Shown here: in pieces, positions 10,786 to 24,432 of the stretch
Position numbering within the stretch: the first letter of the stretch is position 1
How the letters are laid out: the number at the start of each line of letters is the position of its first letter
Source of the DNA: Epiperipatus broadwayi
Taxonomy: Eukaryota; Onychophora; Udeonychophora; Euonychophora; Peripatidae
Direction of reading: 5' to 3'
Length of the DNA stretch: 64,000 nt
Assembly (NCBI GenBank): GCA_028023455.1
Contig: JAQFVV010012490.1
Location: 1,056,001 to 1,120,000, forward strand
Made by a program: the position numbers and the translations under genes
The notes under the pieces: generated by a model
What the model saw: only the letters and a program-made list of their open reading frames with translations
What the model was told of the DNA's origin: nothing
Database searches by the model: none

Positions 10786-12250
10786 CTTATGCACCAAAAA
10801 AGCATAAATAAATTACTGTAATGTCCATGTTAGTTTTTTCACTTTATTTTCCCAGTTTATGACTAAACATATATAAACTGCAGAAAGTAAAATTTTAAAA
10901 ACTAATTCCATGGTAAAGGCACAAATTTATTTACTATGTAATATCTGTTAATTCAAAACTTAAGGTCACTTTATTAAACTTTAACAATTATACAAAAATA
11001 AGCTATTTTTTATAGGTGGAAGTCATTATTTTTGTTGACATAAAATCTTTATTATACAAATAGTGGATTAAGAAGTATTACAATGTAACAGTGTAGTGTT
11101 CTTTTTAGCATTTATTAACTTTAATTTTTTATTATCTTTTTTTTTTTAATAGGTGAGAATTTTGCAACAGTGTAATGAAATGTGGAAAAATTTCAAATAA
11201 AATGTAATTTGTATAACGAACCTAACTATTATTCATTATACTAACTTTTCTCAACTATACAGAAGCTACTAAACAATCAACAACTATGTATGGACCCTTC
11301 AACTTTCATAAAAAAGATGTGTAGTATGTAAAACATTATAAAAAGGGTAATTCTAAAACAAGACTTATTGATTATACTTAGAAAAAATATATAACCCACA
11401 AAAAAAGTCAAGTACAGTATTACATCTTTTTCCATACATGCTTTATATCTATCTATATATGTTATGCCTATATTTTAAATAATAGGACTCAATAGGATAT
11501 TCTGTATAAAAAGCTTCATGTTTATGTAGTTGCATTAAAAATAATTAGATAGTTGGCAGCATGTTCCTCAGATTGTTTAATTAATGGATCAAGTAATATT
11601 TAATTTCCCCATGCATATATTTTATAATAGTAATAGTCTTCAATTAATTATTTTTTTAAGTCCCAATATTATAGTATGAGGATTCTCAAACATTAAATTT
11701 GTTAAATAATGATTTAAATGATTGTAGAAGAAAAACTATAATGTAAATAAATGTTAACTCTCTCCTCTTCAGAAATTATCATTGGTAGCTTTAATTTAAA
11801 CTATGAAAGTGTACTAAAAGAAAATTTTTTTTCTTGTAAATTGATATATATTAATTGTAACTTTAAAAAAGAGCTAAAGTTTAATTTGTAATAGTATTTT
11901 TAAAAAGAAAAAATAAGATTTTAATATTTTTATTTTAATTAGTCAGAATTTTTTTTTCTCTCTTCAATGCAAAAAAATCAAATCAGTGCAGTTAACTGAT
12001 TATTTTGTTTTCTTTTTTGCAAAAAAAAATTTTTTAATTAGAAATCCCAAAAATTTTATGATGTTAATTAAAGTTCTTGACTTGTTTTTCAGTGTCTATG
12101 GTTAAGAAGGAAAATATCTGAACAATTGTATTTGTAAAAATGTATCTAATTGGTCATTATAAAAATTATATAAGAGATTGTGATTGGTTTGTAGGCAAGA
12201 TTGTTCTAAAAAAATGGTGGTATGAATAAGTCAGAAGATCAAAGTATCTG
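10786..12250. other. AT-rich DNA, no feature seen
   Basis: Poly-A and poly-T runs and short AT-rich phrases only. I found no coding frame supported by splice signals, and no transposon ends. Confidence 0.5.
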
Positions 12251-12253
12251 GTA

Positions 12254-12470
12254 AGAAATTATTCTTACTTAGTTGTTGAAGAGAATAGTCAAGTCTTAAT
12301 CCCACTGCCAAAAAAACAACAAATTCTTTATAGTTGTTGAGTAGAAGTCATCTTAATCCAGCAGCTAAAAGACAGTAGGAGCAGAAATTGTTCCTTACTT
12401 GTTGAAGGAAGTCATAACCCAGCAGCTGAAAGACAGTAGAAATTATTCCTAAGCTGTTGCATAGTACAAC
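12254..12470. repeat. Diverged tandem repeat, unit about 55-65 bp
   Basis: About 3.5 copies of a unit built on AGAAATTATTCCTTACTTG, TTGAAG, AAGTCAT and CCAGCAGCTGAAAGACAG. The two central copies (about 12320-12436) are closest to each other. The run ends in a partial unit. Function unknown. Confidence 0.6.
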
Positions 12471-12479
12471 TGAAGTTTT

Positions 12480-12820
12480 AAACAAACTTTTAACATCCTG
12501 AGTTTAGTTATAAAATGGTTTCTACAATAAAAACCATGTGCTAAATTCAGCTAAAAGCTAGACATTATAAGAATAAAAATGTAAAGAAGTTACTCTTAAT
12601 CTGCAACATTGTCTGCAATCAGAAGCATGGGTCTCTGTATTATCACCTGGGAAATTTATTTAAAAATGAATAAAATTTTGCTATTGTTTACCTGGAAATG
12701 AAATACTGCACACCAGATAAAGGACAAATTAATCATGTTCATATGCAGCTTTTAAGAAAACTGGAAATTATCATTGGGAAGGATTCTATAGAAGAATCAA
12801 ATCATGGTTAAAGGTATTTT
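12480..12820 (+). pseudogene. Possible decayed retroelement fragment
   Basis: Scattered frames give phrases reminiscent of the end of a gypsy-type integrase (for example SPGKF near 12642 and a segment around 12710-12770), but no frame stays open. It is offered only as a likely origin for slightly more complex sequence next to the 12254-12470 repeats. Confidence 0.2.
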
Positions 12821-12829
12821 GTGTGTGAA

Positions 12830-15800
12830 CACTAAATTTTCATGTATAGTAAAAAAAATATTTTCCTCTCAGAATTGATAATCTTAAATATTTTCATTAA
12901 ATTAATATTTTTAAATTGTGAAAAACATTTTTGTTAAAAAAAATCCAGTCAATTTTCTTTTTGTAAACATGTTCTTCTCTTTTCACCCCCCCCCAAAAAA
13001 AAAAAAAACCCTTAATAAAAGGTTAAGTAAATCAAAGATTATCTTTAATTTTGAAAATGTTTTTCCAATTCTTAGTTATTTTAAAGAAATAACTTAATGA
13101 ATTAAAAGTTAATTTATGAATAGAAATCAACTGATTAGTTAATATAATTTTTATGAAAATATATTTTTTGATGAAATGAATGTTTAAAATTTCATATTAT
13201 CATGCCATTTTTCTTGTTAATTAATTATTAAATAATTGTCTTGAAAAGTATTTTTTAGTTGTAATTTCTTTATTCTATCCAATTACTGTTTCATAAACTA
13301 TAATGTGCGTGACTTCATTTCATGATAGCTAAATGTTCTAGAATTTCTTTGAAGTGATTTGTAAATAAGCTAGTTTATTTATCTTGGTTACAGTAATAGT
13401 TTAGTTCCTGAGCTAGATTTGTACATACGTTATATGGAGTAGGGGTTATACTTAGTGTTATGGACATTCAGATGATGATCCTGGATAATACCAAGAGGAT
13501 ATCCTTTAAAGTCCACACACTACATTTCATTTTTTTAGACATTTAGTTTATAGTTGGCCAGTAAATTAAAGATACTAAGTGTTCAGAGCATGTTGGATAT
13601 CCCAGCATTATTGTTGTTATAAATTCTGATGGATTAGCACTCACGTTTGTGCATTCAAATTAATGTTTAGATAATCTTCCCCAAGCTGGCAAAAGCTAAA
13701 TAATTAGCCTAATATATAGGAGACCCATTTCAAATCCAGTCACAGGATTGATTGTTGATTTACTTTTGGTCATGCATAATGATGACTGATTATTACTTAT
13801 ACTTATTTATATTGTTGATCTCTTAGGCTCATTATTTACTCATATTTCTTTTGTATTGAACTGGGATTGAAGATGATTTCCATCACCCTAAACACCTATT
13901 TTTCCATACTGTTACAATATTAAATATTTTTCTCACTTTAAAAATAATTATATTGTGTAGCAGAATTAAAAGATAATAATTGCACTCTTAAAGAAACAAA
14001 TAACTGAAGTAAAACTGATTTGAATGTTACAAATTATAACATAAATTTCAGACATTCCAAAGTAGGAAGACTGAAAATGTTATGTATACTCTACTTTGAT
14101 TAATAATATTTGTGTAAATTCAATGGAAGTTTTTAATAAAAAATCACTTGTTCATTGTACGATTATTCATTGTAGCACACACCACTATATATATTCAAGG
14201 TAAGATTTATATAAAAAATGGAAATTTTACCTGTCTAGAACATAAATGTGTATTAATTATAAAAGACATCATATTTAATAATTATATTTCATCTTCTACA
14301 CTTTCAAATAAAGCAAGTGAAATCTGCTTGATATAAATAAGATCCACTTCCAGTCTGACTAGGAGTAATGCTTAGAGCATACTACAACTGATGAGGCTTT
14401 TCTCTTAAACTGCTTTTCTGAGCCTTGTATTGTCATAGTTTACAATTCAGAATTTGAGTATTGTGCATAACTAATATTTTATTTTCAAAATAATCGGATC
14501 AAAAACTGGGGAATCACTTTAGTATCAGTAAACAAAACATGAATGAAATGAATATTGATTTACAAAAATAATTTTTAATACAAAATTAAAATAACTTTTG
14601 TATAGAATATGAATTTTAAATTATAGTTTTAATTCCATTTAAAGAAAGATTGGTAATTAAGATGAGATGAAAGACTTTCCTAAATAATTTAGTTTTCTAA
14701 AAAAAATAAAGTGAAAAATATTGTAAAACAATTTTTAAGAAATGAGTTTATCATTCATCTTTCATTTTCTTTATAATTTTGAAATGAAAACTTAAATTTG
14801 ATGTTTAAAATTTGGCATTTATTTAGTGAATCGATTTAGAAATATATTATATTATTCTTAATCTAAAAAACATTCACAATTTAATAAAAATAATAATCCC
14901 AAGATATATAAAGGCATTAGAATTTTTTTATATTTAAGGCTACTTCATATTTTGAAAATCAAATGCCAAAATCACATGACTATTTTGTGAATTCTTTACT
15001 TAAGAGATGATGATGGTATTGAATCTATTATTAAGAACATATTTTTATTGGATATGAAAAGCAAATGAATAATAATAATTTCCTAAAAAGTTTTATGATG
15101 AATTTGAAAATATTCATTGTGAGAGAAGCAACCCTATTTATATTATAAAGATGATCTCAGAAACAGCATGAAGAGCTACAATGCTGATTGCAATCATTGC
15201 AAGGACTTGGTTAAGGACAAAAATCAACGAAGAACTGATATTAGGAGCAGTGTTTTTTAAGTATTCTACTGAAGAAGTTGAGTCCGCTTCTCAAAAATGT
15301 CAAAGAAGCAAACTAAAGAACCAGCATTTGATTTACATAAATTTATGTGAGGTTCATGGATTGGTTGTATATTCATCACAGAACTTATTTTAAATTTTTT
15401 TATCAACTTAGGAATTAGAATGACCATATTTATTTATGAGTGATCTGATAATCAATATATATATATATAGCCATAATAAAAAATTGCTATACAAAATGGT
15501 AACTAACTCCTCCCCTCACCCCGATATAGATTTCGACTAGGTCTGTATTTTTTTCTCTTGAAACATACATTATAAATCTAAAGACCACTTTTTTTTATTT
15601 CATGAATAAATGCAAATTAATGATATATTCCAGTTGATATAAAGTTAATACTCTTCATTCTCCAATAGTTGGTAAAAAGCCGATTTAGAAGGATTGTGTG
15701 AAATGAGGAAGGGGGAGACTGAGGATCTCCTTTTACCTTCATATGCTTCAAAAATTAAAATATTATTACCATATTAAAACATCATTGAAAAAGAAAACAA

Positions 15801-17330
15801 GTATTCACTACTGTGAATTGAACCATGAGAATATCATTAACAGAATGATCTTAATAATGAAAACCTGCTATTATCAGTTCTATCATTTTCCTCAGACCAT
15901 AATTTTCTTGTCATATTTATTAACCACTAAACATCACATGATCACTATCTCAACTGAATTCTGAAATATTTACAAATAGCATCAAACCTTATTTTTCTGG
16001 AACAACTTTAGCATAAAACAAATATGAATTATCTGTCCATTGAGTTCTGAAATGAGCTTTTTTTGTAATACAACATTTAATATGTCATCTCTAAATATGC
16101 CCACAATCACCAGGTTTACATGTAGTATATGTGAAGTTTTTCTATACAGGCAAAAAAATTTATTTTAAAATAAATGAAAAACATAAGTTTTATTTCGAAC
16201 CAAATAAACACTAATAAAAAGCTGAGTTATATGATATATTCAAAAGGAGATTTATCATCTCCAAACGTCTTTCTCAAAATGACTGTTATGATTAAGCAAT
16301 ATGAAAATGTTTGATCATCAATAGTAGTTTTCGAGCGATTACTACTTAATCTTTAATATTAGTGCAGTGACTAATGCTCAAGATTCATAATCATATAATG
16401 GCCTCAGTATTACAGTATGTAATTAGTTAACTATATATGAAGTCTATGAAAACAGTTTGAAAATTTCCAAGAAAGTATAGACCCTTTTTTTTCAACTAGT
16501 AGTACCAGTTTTCAGCTAACTATCCATGTATAGATCATAAAATGGACAACTGGTTATTATTAATTCTAGAGTAAAACAAACAAAAAAAAAAACCCATGAA
16601 AATCTTACTTGTCTTCAAGTTAATTAGCTTCACAAGTGATAAAATTCATTTAATGTTTTTCTAGGGAGAGATATTGTTTGAAAGTAAATTATTTAAAGTA
16701 TTTTACTTTTTTTGTAACCATATATATAACATAAAGCACATAATATCATACCCACATCTACGATTTGGGAAAGAACATTATAAAGCACTTCAGTTCCATA
16801 ATAAATATATATAACATTATAAATTGACTATTCAGTATCTGTGATATTATCAATTTTTTTTATAAAAACTGATTGATGATTTTTCAATCAACTCTTTTAA
16901 ATATATTAAAAATAGGATAAGATGGGATTCATCAGCTTCTCTTATGTCTAGGAAAATTGTTTAACAACTGGATCTAAATTTTTTTACAGCAATCTAAAAT
17001 ATATATTGAATCAGATGCTGTATCTGATTCAAAGATCCCTTCACAAAATTAACTATTTTATTTTTATAAATTATTTAAAAGTTTATAGGATATAGCACAC
17101 AAAATTCTGTGGTTTTAAATTGTGTCTTCAACAAATTTTGTTAGTTTAAAATTTCTTCCGACACTTTTTTTTATATCAAATTATAAAAGCATTCCAAGTT
17201 AAAAGTTTTAATCTTTGTTTTTTTTTTTTTTTGAGAAAGTTTTTAATTTTGGAAAGTTAATTGCATTCCTGTTTCTTTTATTTTAATTACAATCCATTTT
17301 TAGTTTAATTTTAAAAGCGGAGATTTAATT
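12830..17330. other. AT-rich DNA, little structure
   Basis: Mostly poly-A/T-rich unique-looking sequence. A degenerate tRNA-like pair of boxes (TGGCAAAAGCTAAATAATTA and TTTCAAATCCAG, about 13686-13740) may be a worn SINE. A short (AT)n run lies near 15457-15470. No convincing exon or transposon end was found. Confidence 0.4.
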
Positions 17331-17546
17331 TTGTATTGTTTTTTTTTTCTACAAGATAATCCCTGGTTAGAATTATTAATTAAGGTTGAGAGGGAGATAG
17401 AGATTTGCCCTGGGCTAAATCTTATAATTGAAAACAAGAAAGATTATGCGGAGATGGAGGATATCAATAACCCAAAAATTTCGGACATTTTTTATTCTTG
17501 GTTTGACAAGCTAATTCTACTTGAAAGAGATAGATTCAGCTTCTAA
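17331..17546 (+). other. Unassigned open frame of 71 codons
   Basis: The frame translates to a complex, non-low-complexity peptide (for example DNPWLELLIKVEREIEICPG and YSWFDKLILLERD), preceded by a pyrimidine-rich run and TACAAG that could be a splice acceptor. No family was recognised and there is no clear donor; it ends in a stop at 17544-17546. It could be a retroelement scrap or a terminal exon. Confidence 0.25.
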
Positions 17547-17785
17547 TAATTCCACTATTCATTATCATGCATTTATATTAGCCTGCTGAGATTCGTATTG
17601 TGTTGGCAGTTTGGACATTTAATTTTTTTTTAAAAGTTGCTGTACACATTCTTGGAATGCTGTTAATAAAATATTATATTCTGCTGCCTGTCAAGTGGAC
17701 TTCATATAATTGCCTATGTTTGCTTTCACAAGATGACTAAATTTACTGCTATGTATATTCAAACCTACATACACTGCTAACTTAC

Positions 17786-17875
17786 CTACAACGAACTCCT
17801 GATTCCAAGCTGTTCTTCCAGTCATGCCATGAAAGTCTGAATTAGAAAGAATCCCAAAATATGCATCTACCCTTG
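17786..17875 (-). CDS. Candidate internal exon of an unidentified gene
   Basis: On the minus strand a pyrimidine-rich tract and ATGCAG precede base 17875, and GTAAGTTAG follows base 17786: near-ideal acceptor and donor signals. The 90-bp exon carries a single open frame with phase 1 at both ends (2 + 29x3 + 1). It encodes VDAYFGILSNSDFHG then MTGRTAWNQEFVV, a peptide of unusually balanced composition for this AT-rich window. The frame runs on into both introns, so openness alone proves little. I do not recognise the family and found no partner exon. It lies 22 kb downstream of the PRKD stop and so would belong to a different gene. Confidence 0.5.
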
Positions 17876-18281
17876 CTGCATGAAGAAATAAAACAACCTG
17901 AAAGTTGATCTCAAAATAAATGTGCGCAATCTTTGAAAAACTCCATGGACTCTGCTTTACCATAAGGTAAAAATATTTCTTATTCTTTCTAGTTAAATCT
18001 CTACTCAATCTGAAAATAAATGTTTTAATAGTTATTTAATCTCATAATTATAGGTATTTGCTTTTCTTTGTATTTATAGGATCTTGGTATCTTAGTTTTA
18101 AGATTCCAAGTTTGTTTTCAATTTTATTTATAGGGGAGTGTATTGTGAGATATTTTATATGCTTACTATGCCTTCTTTGTTATTACTAACTCTTGCTAAA
18201 TGTTTTGGCAGACCTTCATAATTTCATTTTGCTCACCCTTCCTTTTTTTATTGTAATGAAATTAATTTTAAATACATTTAG

Positions 18282-18305
18282 TTTGCGGTTCTTGCAAACC
18301 GCAAA
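18282..18305. repeat. Small perfect hairpin (9-bp stem)
   Basis: TTTGCGGTT and AACCGCAAA are separated by six bases. The surrounding 18050-18560 is less AT-rich than its neighbours and may be a worn mobile element that I cannot name. Confidence 0.5.
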
Positions 18306-21300
18306 TCTTATGGCTGGCGGTTTGTTGTGTTTTGTTATTCTAGTTTTTCTGTAGTTGGAGATTTTATCATTTCCAGATTACGTAAGATCATAATATTTTT
18401 TGTCTTGTATGTGAAATCAACCATGAATTGCCTTAAACATGGTATATCATGAGTTATCCTTCTGGCAATTGACGTTCTTGGTCTCAATGCATTATTCCGG
18501 CCCAAGAACTGTTCGCCGGTGCCATTTCATTGATTTTCTACAAGACCTTATTGTTTTTTTATATCTCTGAATTAGGAAGCTAGAATTAGTTTTTATAAAT
18601 CACCAGCAGGAAGATACTATTAATTTCCTTTTAAATTGTAGGTGAGAGAATGAACCTTTCTGCTAAAGCATTTAATGTTCTCATATTTGCAGAACTCATA
18701 TACATTCTCTGATGAATACACTAATAAAAATCTAGGTCAAACTTTCCTATTCTGTTTGCTAAATTTACTTTATTTTGTTTATTGAATTTAATAAAATTTT
18801 CAAATTAGTTTAAATTATTTTGGCTGATGTTTATCTATGTGTTTCATTTTATCAATTGTGCTGTCTTCCTGGGTCTAGTCAGTGCAAATCATCATCATCA
18901 TTTACTTTTGATCACGGAAAACAAATTTTCCAGGTACATAGTGATCTGGTGGCGCCCTCCGTGATCAAAGGTAGATTGAGTGACCCATACAATATATACT
19001 TGCAATTCAAAACAACAAATCAAACAACAATTTTTTTTAAATACTTTTTAATGAAATCTGTTTATACAAAAATGTCTTTCAAGTGGACAAAGTGACATAA
19101 AGCATATATAAAAACAGGAAGTTTGTGGTGAAGGATATTGGGAAGAACTTTGTTCAATTCTATCACTTCCCCTAGTGTCAGTGGGAGCAATTACAAACAA
19201 AACATTCAATGCTTTTATCAAAATATATCAATATAAGTAAAAGGTTATAAGATATAAACTTATAACCAATATTCCCCTACCTCCCAAAATATTTATTGAA
19301 TCCTTTATATTTTTTAAAAAAGTTATAAATATTTATGTATATTTAATTAAGCAAAAAAAAAAAAAAAAATTCTTTTTTAGATTTACATTAAATTTGCATT
19401 GTTTTTAATCAAAATGAGGTAGTTTTTCTATAAAAAATGTATTGCTATTATTAAAATTGTAAATTAGTTACAATGATAAAAAAGGACAATTTATTTAATT
19501 CTGCATATCTACAGTATATATATTTAATTTATATTCATAAATTAATAATTGTTATATGAGTAGACAAATATGAATTATCTTCAAGTTAACAAAACCAACA
19601 GTTGTTTCCCCGACCATAAATTAAAAATCTTATATATATTTGCAGTTAAGACAAGCTAAATCAAGCAGAAGTTTAAATTGCATTTCATTATACAAGTAAT
19701 ACAAATAATAAAATAACAAATTTTTATTTTAAGAAGCTATTATTTTGTCTTTAAAATAAACAATAATAAATGTTTCTATTTTCCATTATATAACATACCA
19801 CAATAAACAAATTAAACTTCAAAAACAGAAAATGGACATTTCATAATGATTACTAATTATTGGATTCAATATTTACTGCTTTAGAAAAATAGTTACAAAC
19901 AGAATAATTTTTTTTTAAAAAATATTTTTTTTTTATTAATTAAGATGTTCTATCATTTATCAATGAAAATAAGCAATGTAATTACTATTGCCAATTTCGA
20001 TTGTACTATTTTTAATTTAGATTGAATAGCTTTCAAATAAAGACTATAGCTTTTATTTGAATGAGCCTTTTCACAATTATTTGAATTCAAACATGAGAGT
20101 ATTTTTAGAATAATTCATTCTGCAATAAAAAAGCAATTCCATTAATTTATTTTTCATAATCTAGTTAAATACTGACAAAATGGATTTTTAAATTGATAGC
20201 TGGGAAAACATTGCTTTAAGTACATATAATTGATGCATACAATGTAAGAAAATGTTTAATTAACATTTTTTTACATAAGCAAATTTTTGATTAATATAAA
20301 TGGCCTTAAATATAATGCATTATAATACATTACTTTTTTTTTTATATATTAATTTTTTGAAAAATATTATTTTATTTAGAATAATAAATATATAGTTTCT
20401 TTAGTTTTAGATTAGATTTTTTTTTTATAAGTTGAAAGAAAAATGTCAGAAACAATTACAATCTAAAGATAGATAAATTAAGCAAGGAAAGCCAATGATT
20501 TCTATTCTAAATGAATTGTAATATTTTTCAGTATATATTATATATAAAAGTTAAATAAATGAATTTATTTTTTTAAAAAACCAATATATTATTGAATATA
20601 ATTTTTAACTATATATATGTATTAGACATTTAATTATACAAATAGATTTATGTTTATTTGTTGTTTTTTTTTAATTTCTAACAAAACCATATCAATTTAC
20701 ATGTTTTTAAATCACCAGATTTTTCTTAATAATAAAAAACATCATTACTACTTAAGGCATAAAAACAAAAAAGCTTCAAGAATTGAAATATTTTACTATG
20801 GCTTTCCAATTGAGGAGGGAGGGAGGGGAGGCCAAAATGGCAGAAAATAATATCAAATGTTACAAATAATCCATTATATATAAAATAAATGATATATGTT
20901 AATAAAAGCAAGATCTTTTACAAAAGTATCCCACTTCATACAAAAAACATTTTTTCCTTTTCTCAGTTTCTGTAACAAATTTTTTATTCAAACCCATACA
21001 AAATTCCTTTGACTCATTAATTTTTTTTCTCCCAACTAGTATATTGCAAGACGGTGTAAAAAGGTATGAAACAAATATTCAAATTTATATATTAAATGTG
21101 TGACCAATCAGTGCAACTAATGCTATAAAACAAGACTCCATGTTTATTTACTGTAACAACTTCAAAAATGAAGATCAATGACCTCATTTGCATAAATATG
21201 ATAGCATCTGAATTGTTTTTTATTTTATTTTATTTTATACAAAAGGGAAGTATATTTGTATTTTAGATTTGTGGACTAGAAATCACAGAAAGTGAAACCT

Positions 21301-22500
21301 ATGCCAGAAAAATTTTTTTTACTAGACATAAGCAACAAAAAAATATACATATAATTCATTATCTTTGTGGACCTAATTATTCTTAATATTGTAACAACTA
21401 AGAATTAAAAAAAATTATTTACATAAAAAAAAATCATTAAATTAAAAAAATAAAAAAGATAAGAGCTGAAAAAGCAAATCTAAGTTTAAAATTACTCAAT
21501 GTAACAATAAAATACATTTTTAAGTGGGTTCTAGAAAAACTTTTTCAACCACACACAAACACAAAACATGTTTAATTTTAAAAGTGAAACTTCAAATTAG
21601 AAAAACTAAAACTGCACAAATACTATTAGAATAATTATAATATGCATGTATAATTTCTGCTGAATGAACTAACTTGGAAACAACTAATATTTGTAGAAAT
21701 CGATGCCAAGCAAAACTGACAGTCAGATATAAACAATAAATATAACATTCACTCTTTGAAATTTCTTGACTATTTATAAATTTCCAGAATTTTATAATTA
21801 ATAAACATAACTTATTAATACTGTAATTCAGTATTTAATATTATTAAGGTTAAGATGAGTATAGATTTTTTAATTAATTAAAAAACAATTTTAACTTTGT
21901 AAGATAATAGTAGTAAATTATAAAATTTCATTTTATTAAAATATATATAAATGTATACCAATAAATATTATGCAAAATCAGCAGAAATGATCATCATTTC
22001 CTATAATCATTTTCACCATAATTTTAGCTTATACTAAAAAAAAAAAGTGTTTACAAGTATATATGCACAAAAAATATACAATGTTCAACTTCAAAGCAGA
22101 TTCCATGCCTTCAAAGGATCTTGATGATCAAGCAATAAAAAAAAAACAATTGATAGAATAACAAATTCAATTATTTACCCACCAAATTAAAACAAAAATT
22201 AATATATAATATTCAGTACACAATGTTAAATGCCAAACTATTGTAGCGGTCTTTCTGTAATATAGCCTATATTATGGATTGTTTTTGAAGTTAATAAAAA
22301 TTTTTTACATAGTAAATAATATATTAATTTGGTTATATAAAAGTTAATTCTGACATTTGATATGTAAAAGTAGTTATGTATTTAAGATAATTATGCCTTT
22401 TCAATTTTATGCTATTATTTTATATTTTCATTTCCTTTAATAGATTGGTTTTGTCATGTAGTTTTTCATTATAATTTATTTTTATTAATCTTATATCTAA
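18306..22500. other. AT-rich DNA with one short inverted pair
   Basis: A 12-bp perfect inverted pair built on TTTGATCACGGA lies at 18907-18918 and 18958-18969, within a locally GC-richer patch (18820-19000). Otherwise there are poly-A/T tracts and no supported gene. A purine block (GAGGAGGGAGGGAGGGGAGG, about 20812-20831) stands out only by composition. Confidence 0.4.
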
Positions 22501-22502
22501 AC

Positions 22503-22862
22503 AGGACTACATTATTGTTTTCCTGAAGGTTTGTGATGATGGTGTTCTAGGTGTATTTTTATATTGGACTATTTCCATCATCTAATATGTGTATTGAATG
22601 TCTTTAGAAAAATTTAACTTTATTTAAATATTCCAAATACATTCAAATGTTACTAATAGCACATCAAACAGGTTAGTATATGCACAACATTTCAAGAAGC
22701 AACCCCCAAAGAAGAAGGAAGAATAATACCTCTCGAAACATTGTGCATATACTAACCTGTTTGATGTGCTATTACTAACAGTTGAATGTATTTGGAATAT
22801 TTAAATAAAGTTAAATTTTTCTAAAGACATTCAATACTCATATTAGATGATGGAAATTAAAT
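22503..22862. repeat. Penelope-like element termini, head-to-head
   Basis: Two copies of one PLE terminal repeat face each other: minus-strand copy about 22515-22690 and plus-strand copy about 22715-22862. Both carry TTTGATGTGCTATTA, the TTTAAATAAAGTTAAATTT phrase and CTAAAGACATTCAATA. The same repeat closes the PLE fragment at 1708-2320. Inverted terminal copies are typical of Penelope-like elements. A GAAA-containing phrase (CCTCTCGAAACATTG, about 22729-22743) corresponds to the weak hammerhead-like motif at 2121-2160, but its CUGANGA half is lost here. Confidence 0.75.
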
Positions 22863-23608
22863 ATGATTACATTATTAATACATTCACCATGTTTATACTA
22901 TGATTTATGTTTGAATTTAGGCTGTTATTGTAAATTACTAATTGCCTTATGTCTATCCTTAGTTTTAAGCATAAACATATACTCTGTCATTTAGCTGTTT
23001 TGAAATAAAATACTTGTCCAGTTGATATGAAAATCTAGATTATTGTATTTAAAAATTTGTCTAATATGATAAAGTAAACAGCATTTTAAGTAATTATTTT
23101 TCATAAATTTGATATAAAACATTATTTTCTCATTCCAAATATTGAAAATGCAGGATCAATATGTAAATAAAATTAATTAATAAAACAATCATCTAATATT
23201 ATACAATAAAAGTAAATCATAAGATCAGAACTTACAGAAATATGACATCTTTTTCACTAGAAGGTAAAAGTTGCATATATCACAACAGTTTCTGTTTAAT
23301 AGTTAGCATAGTAGAACTCATTTTAATAGCAACTAGATTGTTAATTAAACTGGCTTATCCAAAAACAATTTACAAGTTCTACCTGGATTTGAAGATCTTA
23401 GGATAGAAGTAGACTGTACTATTATAACATGAAGGTTCACCCACTTATGCAATACAGACATATATACTTGGAATTAACAATAAACTGATAGCAAATATTA
23501 GATATTAAATAATTTACTTTAAAAAGTTACAAAAGCAAGAATAGAATGAAAAGCTAATCATTTTATATTGTTTTAATTCAACATATTTATTCATTCACAT
23601 CAATTTTT

Positions 23609-23700
23609 TTTTTCATGTGTCATAGCATTAGCCGGGAAAAGAACCCGCTAACATGGAACACCTGCTTGTAAGGCAGCTGTGCTGACCACTCGACCATCAA
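23609..23700 (-). mobile_element. tRNA-derived SINE, copy 2
   Basis: Read on the minus strand it matches the 841 copy: GATGGTCGAGTGGTCAGC (A box), GCGGGTTCTTTTCCCGGC (B box), then ATGCTATGACAC and an A-tail. The middle holds CTGC-CTTACAA-GCAG, a well-formed 7-base anticodon-type loop, followed by a long variable-arm-like segment. CAATTTTT flanks both sides (23601-23608 and 23701-23708), an 8-bp target duplication partly merged with the tail. Confidence 0.75.
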
Positions 23701-24302
23701 CAATTTTTATTAACAGTGATTAATCTTTTTACATTTTTTTTTTTTGCCACCAGTTTTCACTTTGGAAAAACAGCCCATTGGAATATATTACTGGATGCTA
23801 TTTTATTTTTATACTTATTTTTTCAGAAGTGTATTGTCACTTAGTTCTCTGTGTGATTTGGTAGAGAAGCAGTTTTGAAGAATTCTTAAATTGATTCCTA
23901 GTTCAATTTGTCACTTTGGTAGTGTTCAAATACTACATGATTTCATAAGCAATTAACCATATGATATTATAGCTTAAACTAACAATAAACATTGGATTAA
24001 TTTGAGAAATAATAAAACTTTTAAAAAAATTTAAGCACTTAAAGACAAAGTTATATTTAGAAGCACTACTGCTGAAAGAAAAACTATCTTTTCAAAACCA
24101 ACTAATAAATGAATACATAAATATAAGTAAACCTAACAAAAAAAAAAAATCTTAAAACCTACTTTCATAAATAGACATCATAAAAAATATTGTCATATGT
24201 GTCTAATACCACATAACTTGCAGTTTCAATATAAACAAATATTCAATTAACATAGCTTGAGGTATTAAGAGCTCAGCATCCAAGACAACTATTTTAAAGA
24301 CA

Positions 24303-24432
24303 TGATATATTTGTATTTTTATATTGGACTATTTCCATCATCTAATATGCATATTGAATGTCTTTAGAAAAATTTAACTTTATTTAAATACTCCAAATAC
24401 ATTCAACTATTAGTAATAGCATATCAAACAGA
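24303..24432 (-). repeat. Solo Penelope-like terminal repeat
   Basis: A minus-strand copy of the repeat at 22515-22690, from ATTTTTATATTGGACTATTT to TAGCATATCAAACAG, without any coding remnant beside it. Confidence 0.7.

Noticed and set aside
14386-14425. CTGATGAGGC phrase that could start a hammerhead
   Set aside because: No GAAA after a paired stem II and no helix I; chance occurrence.
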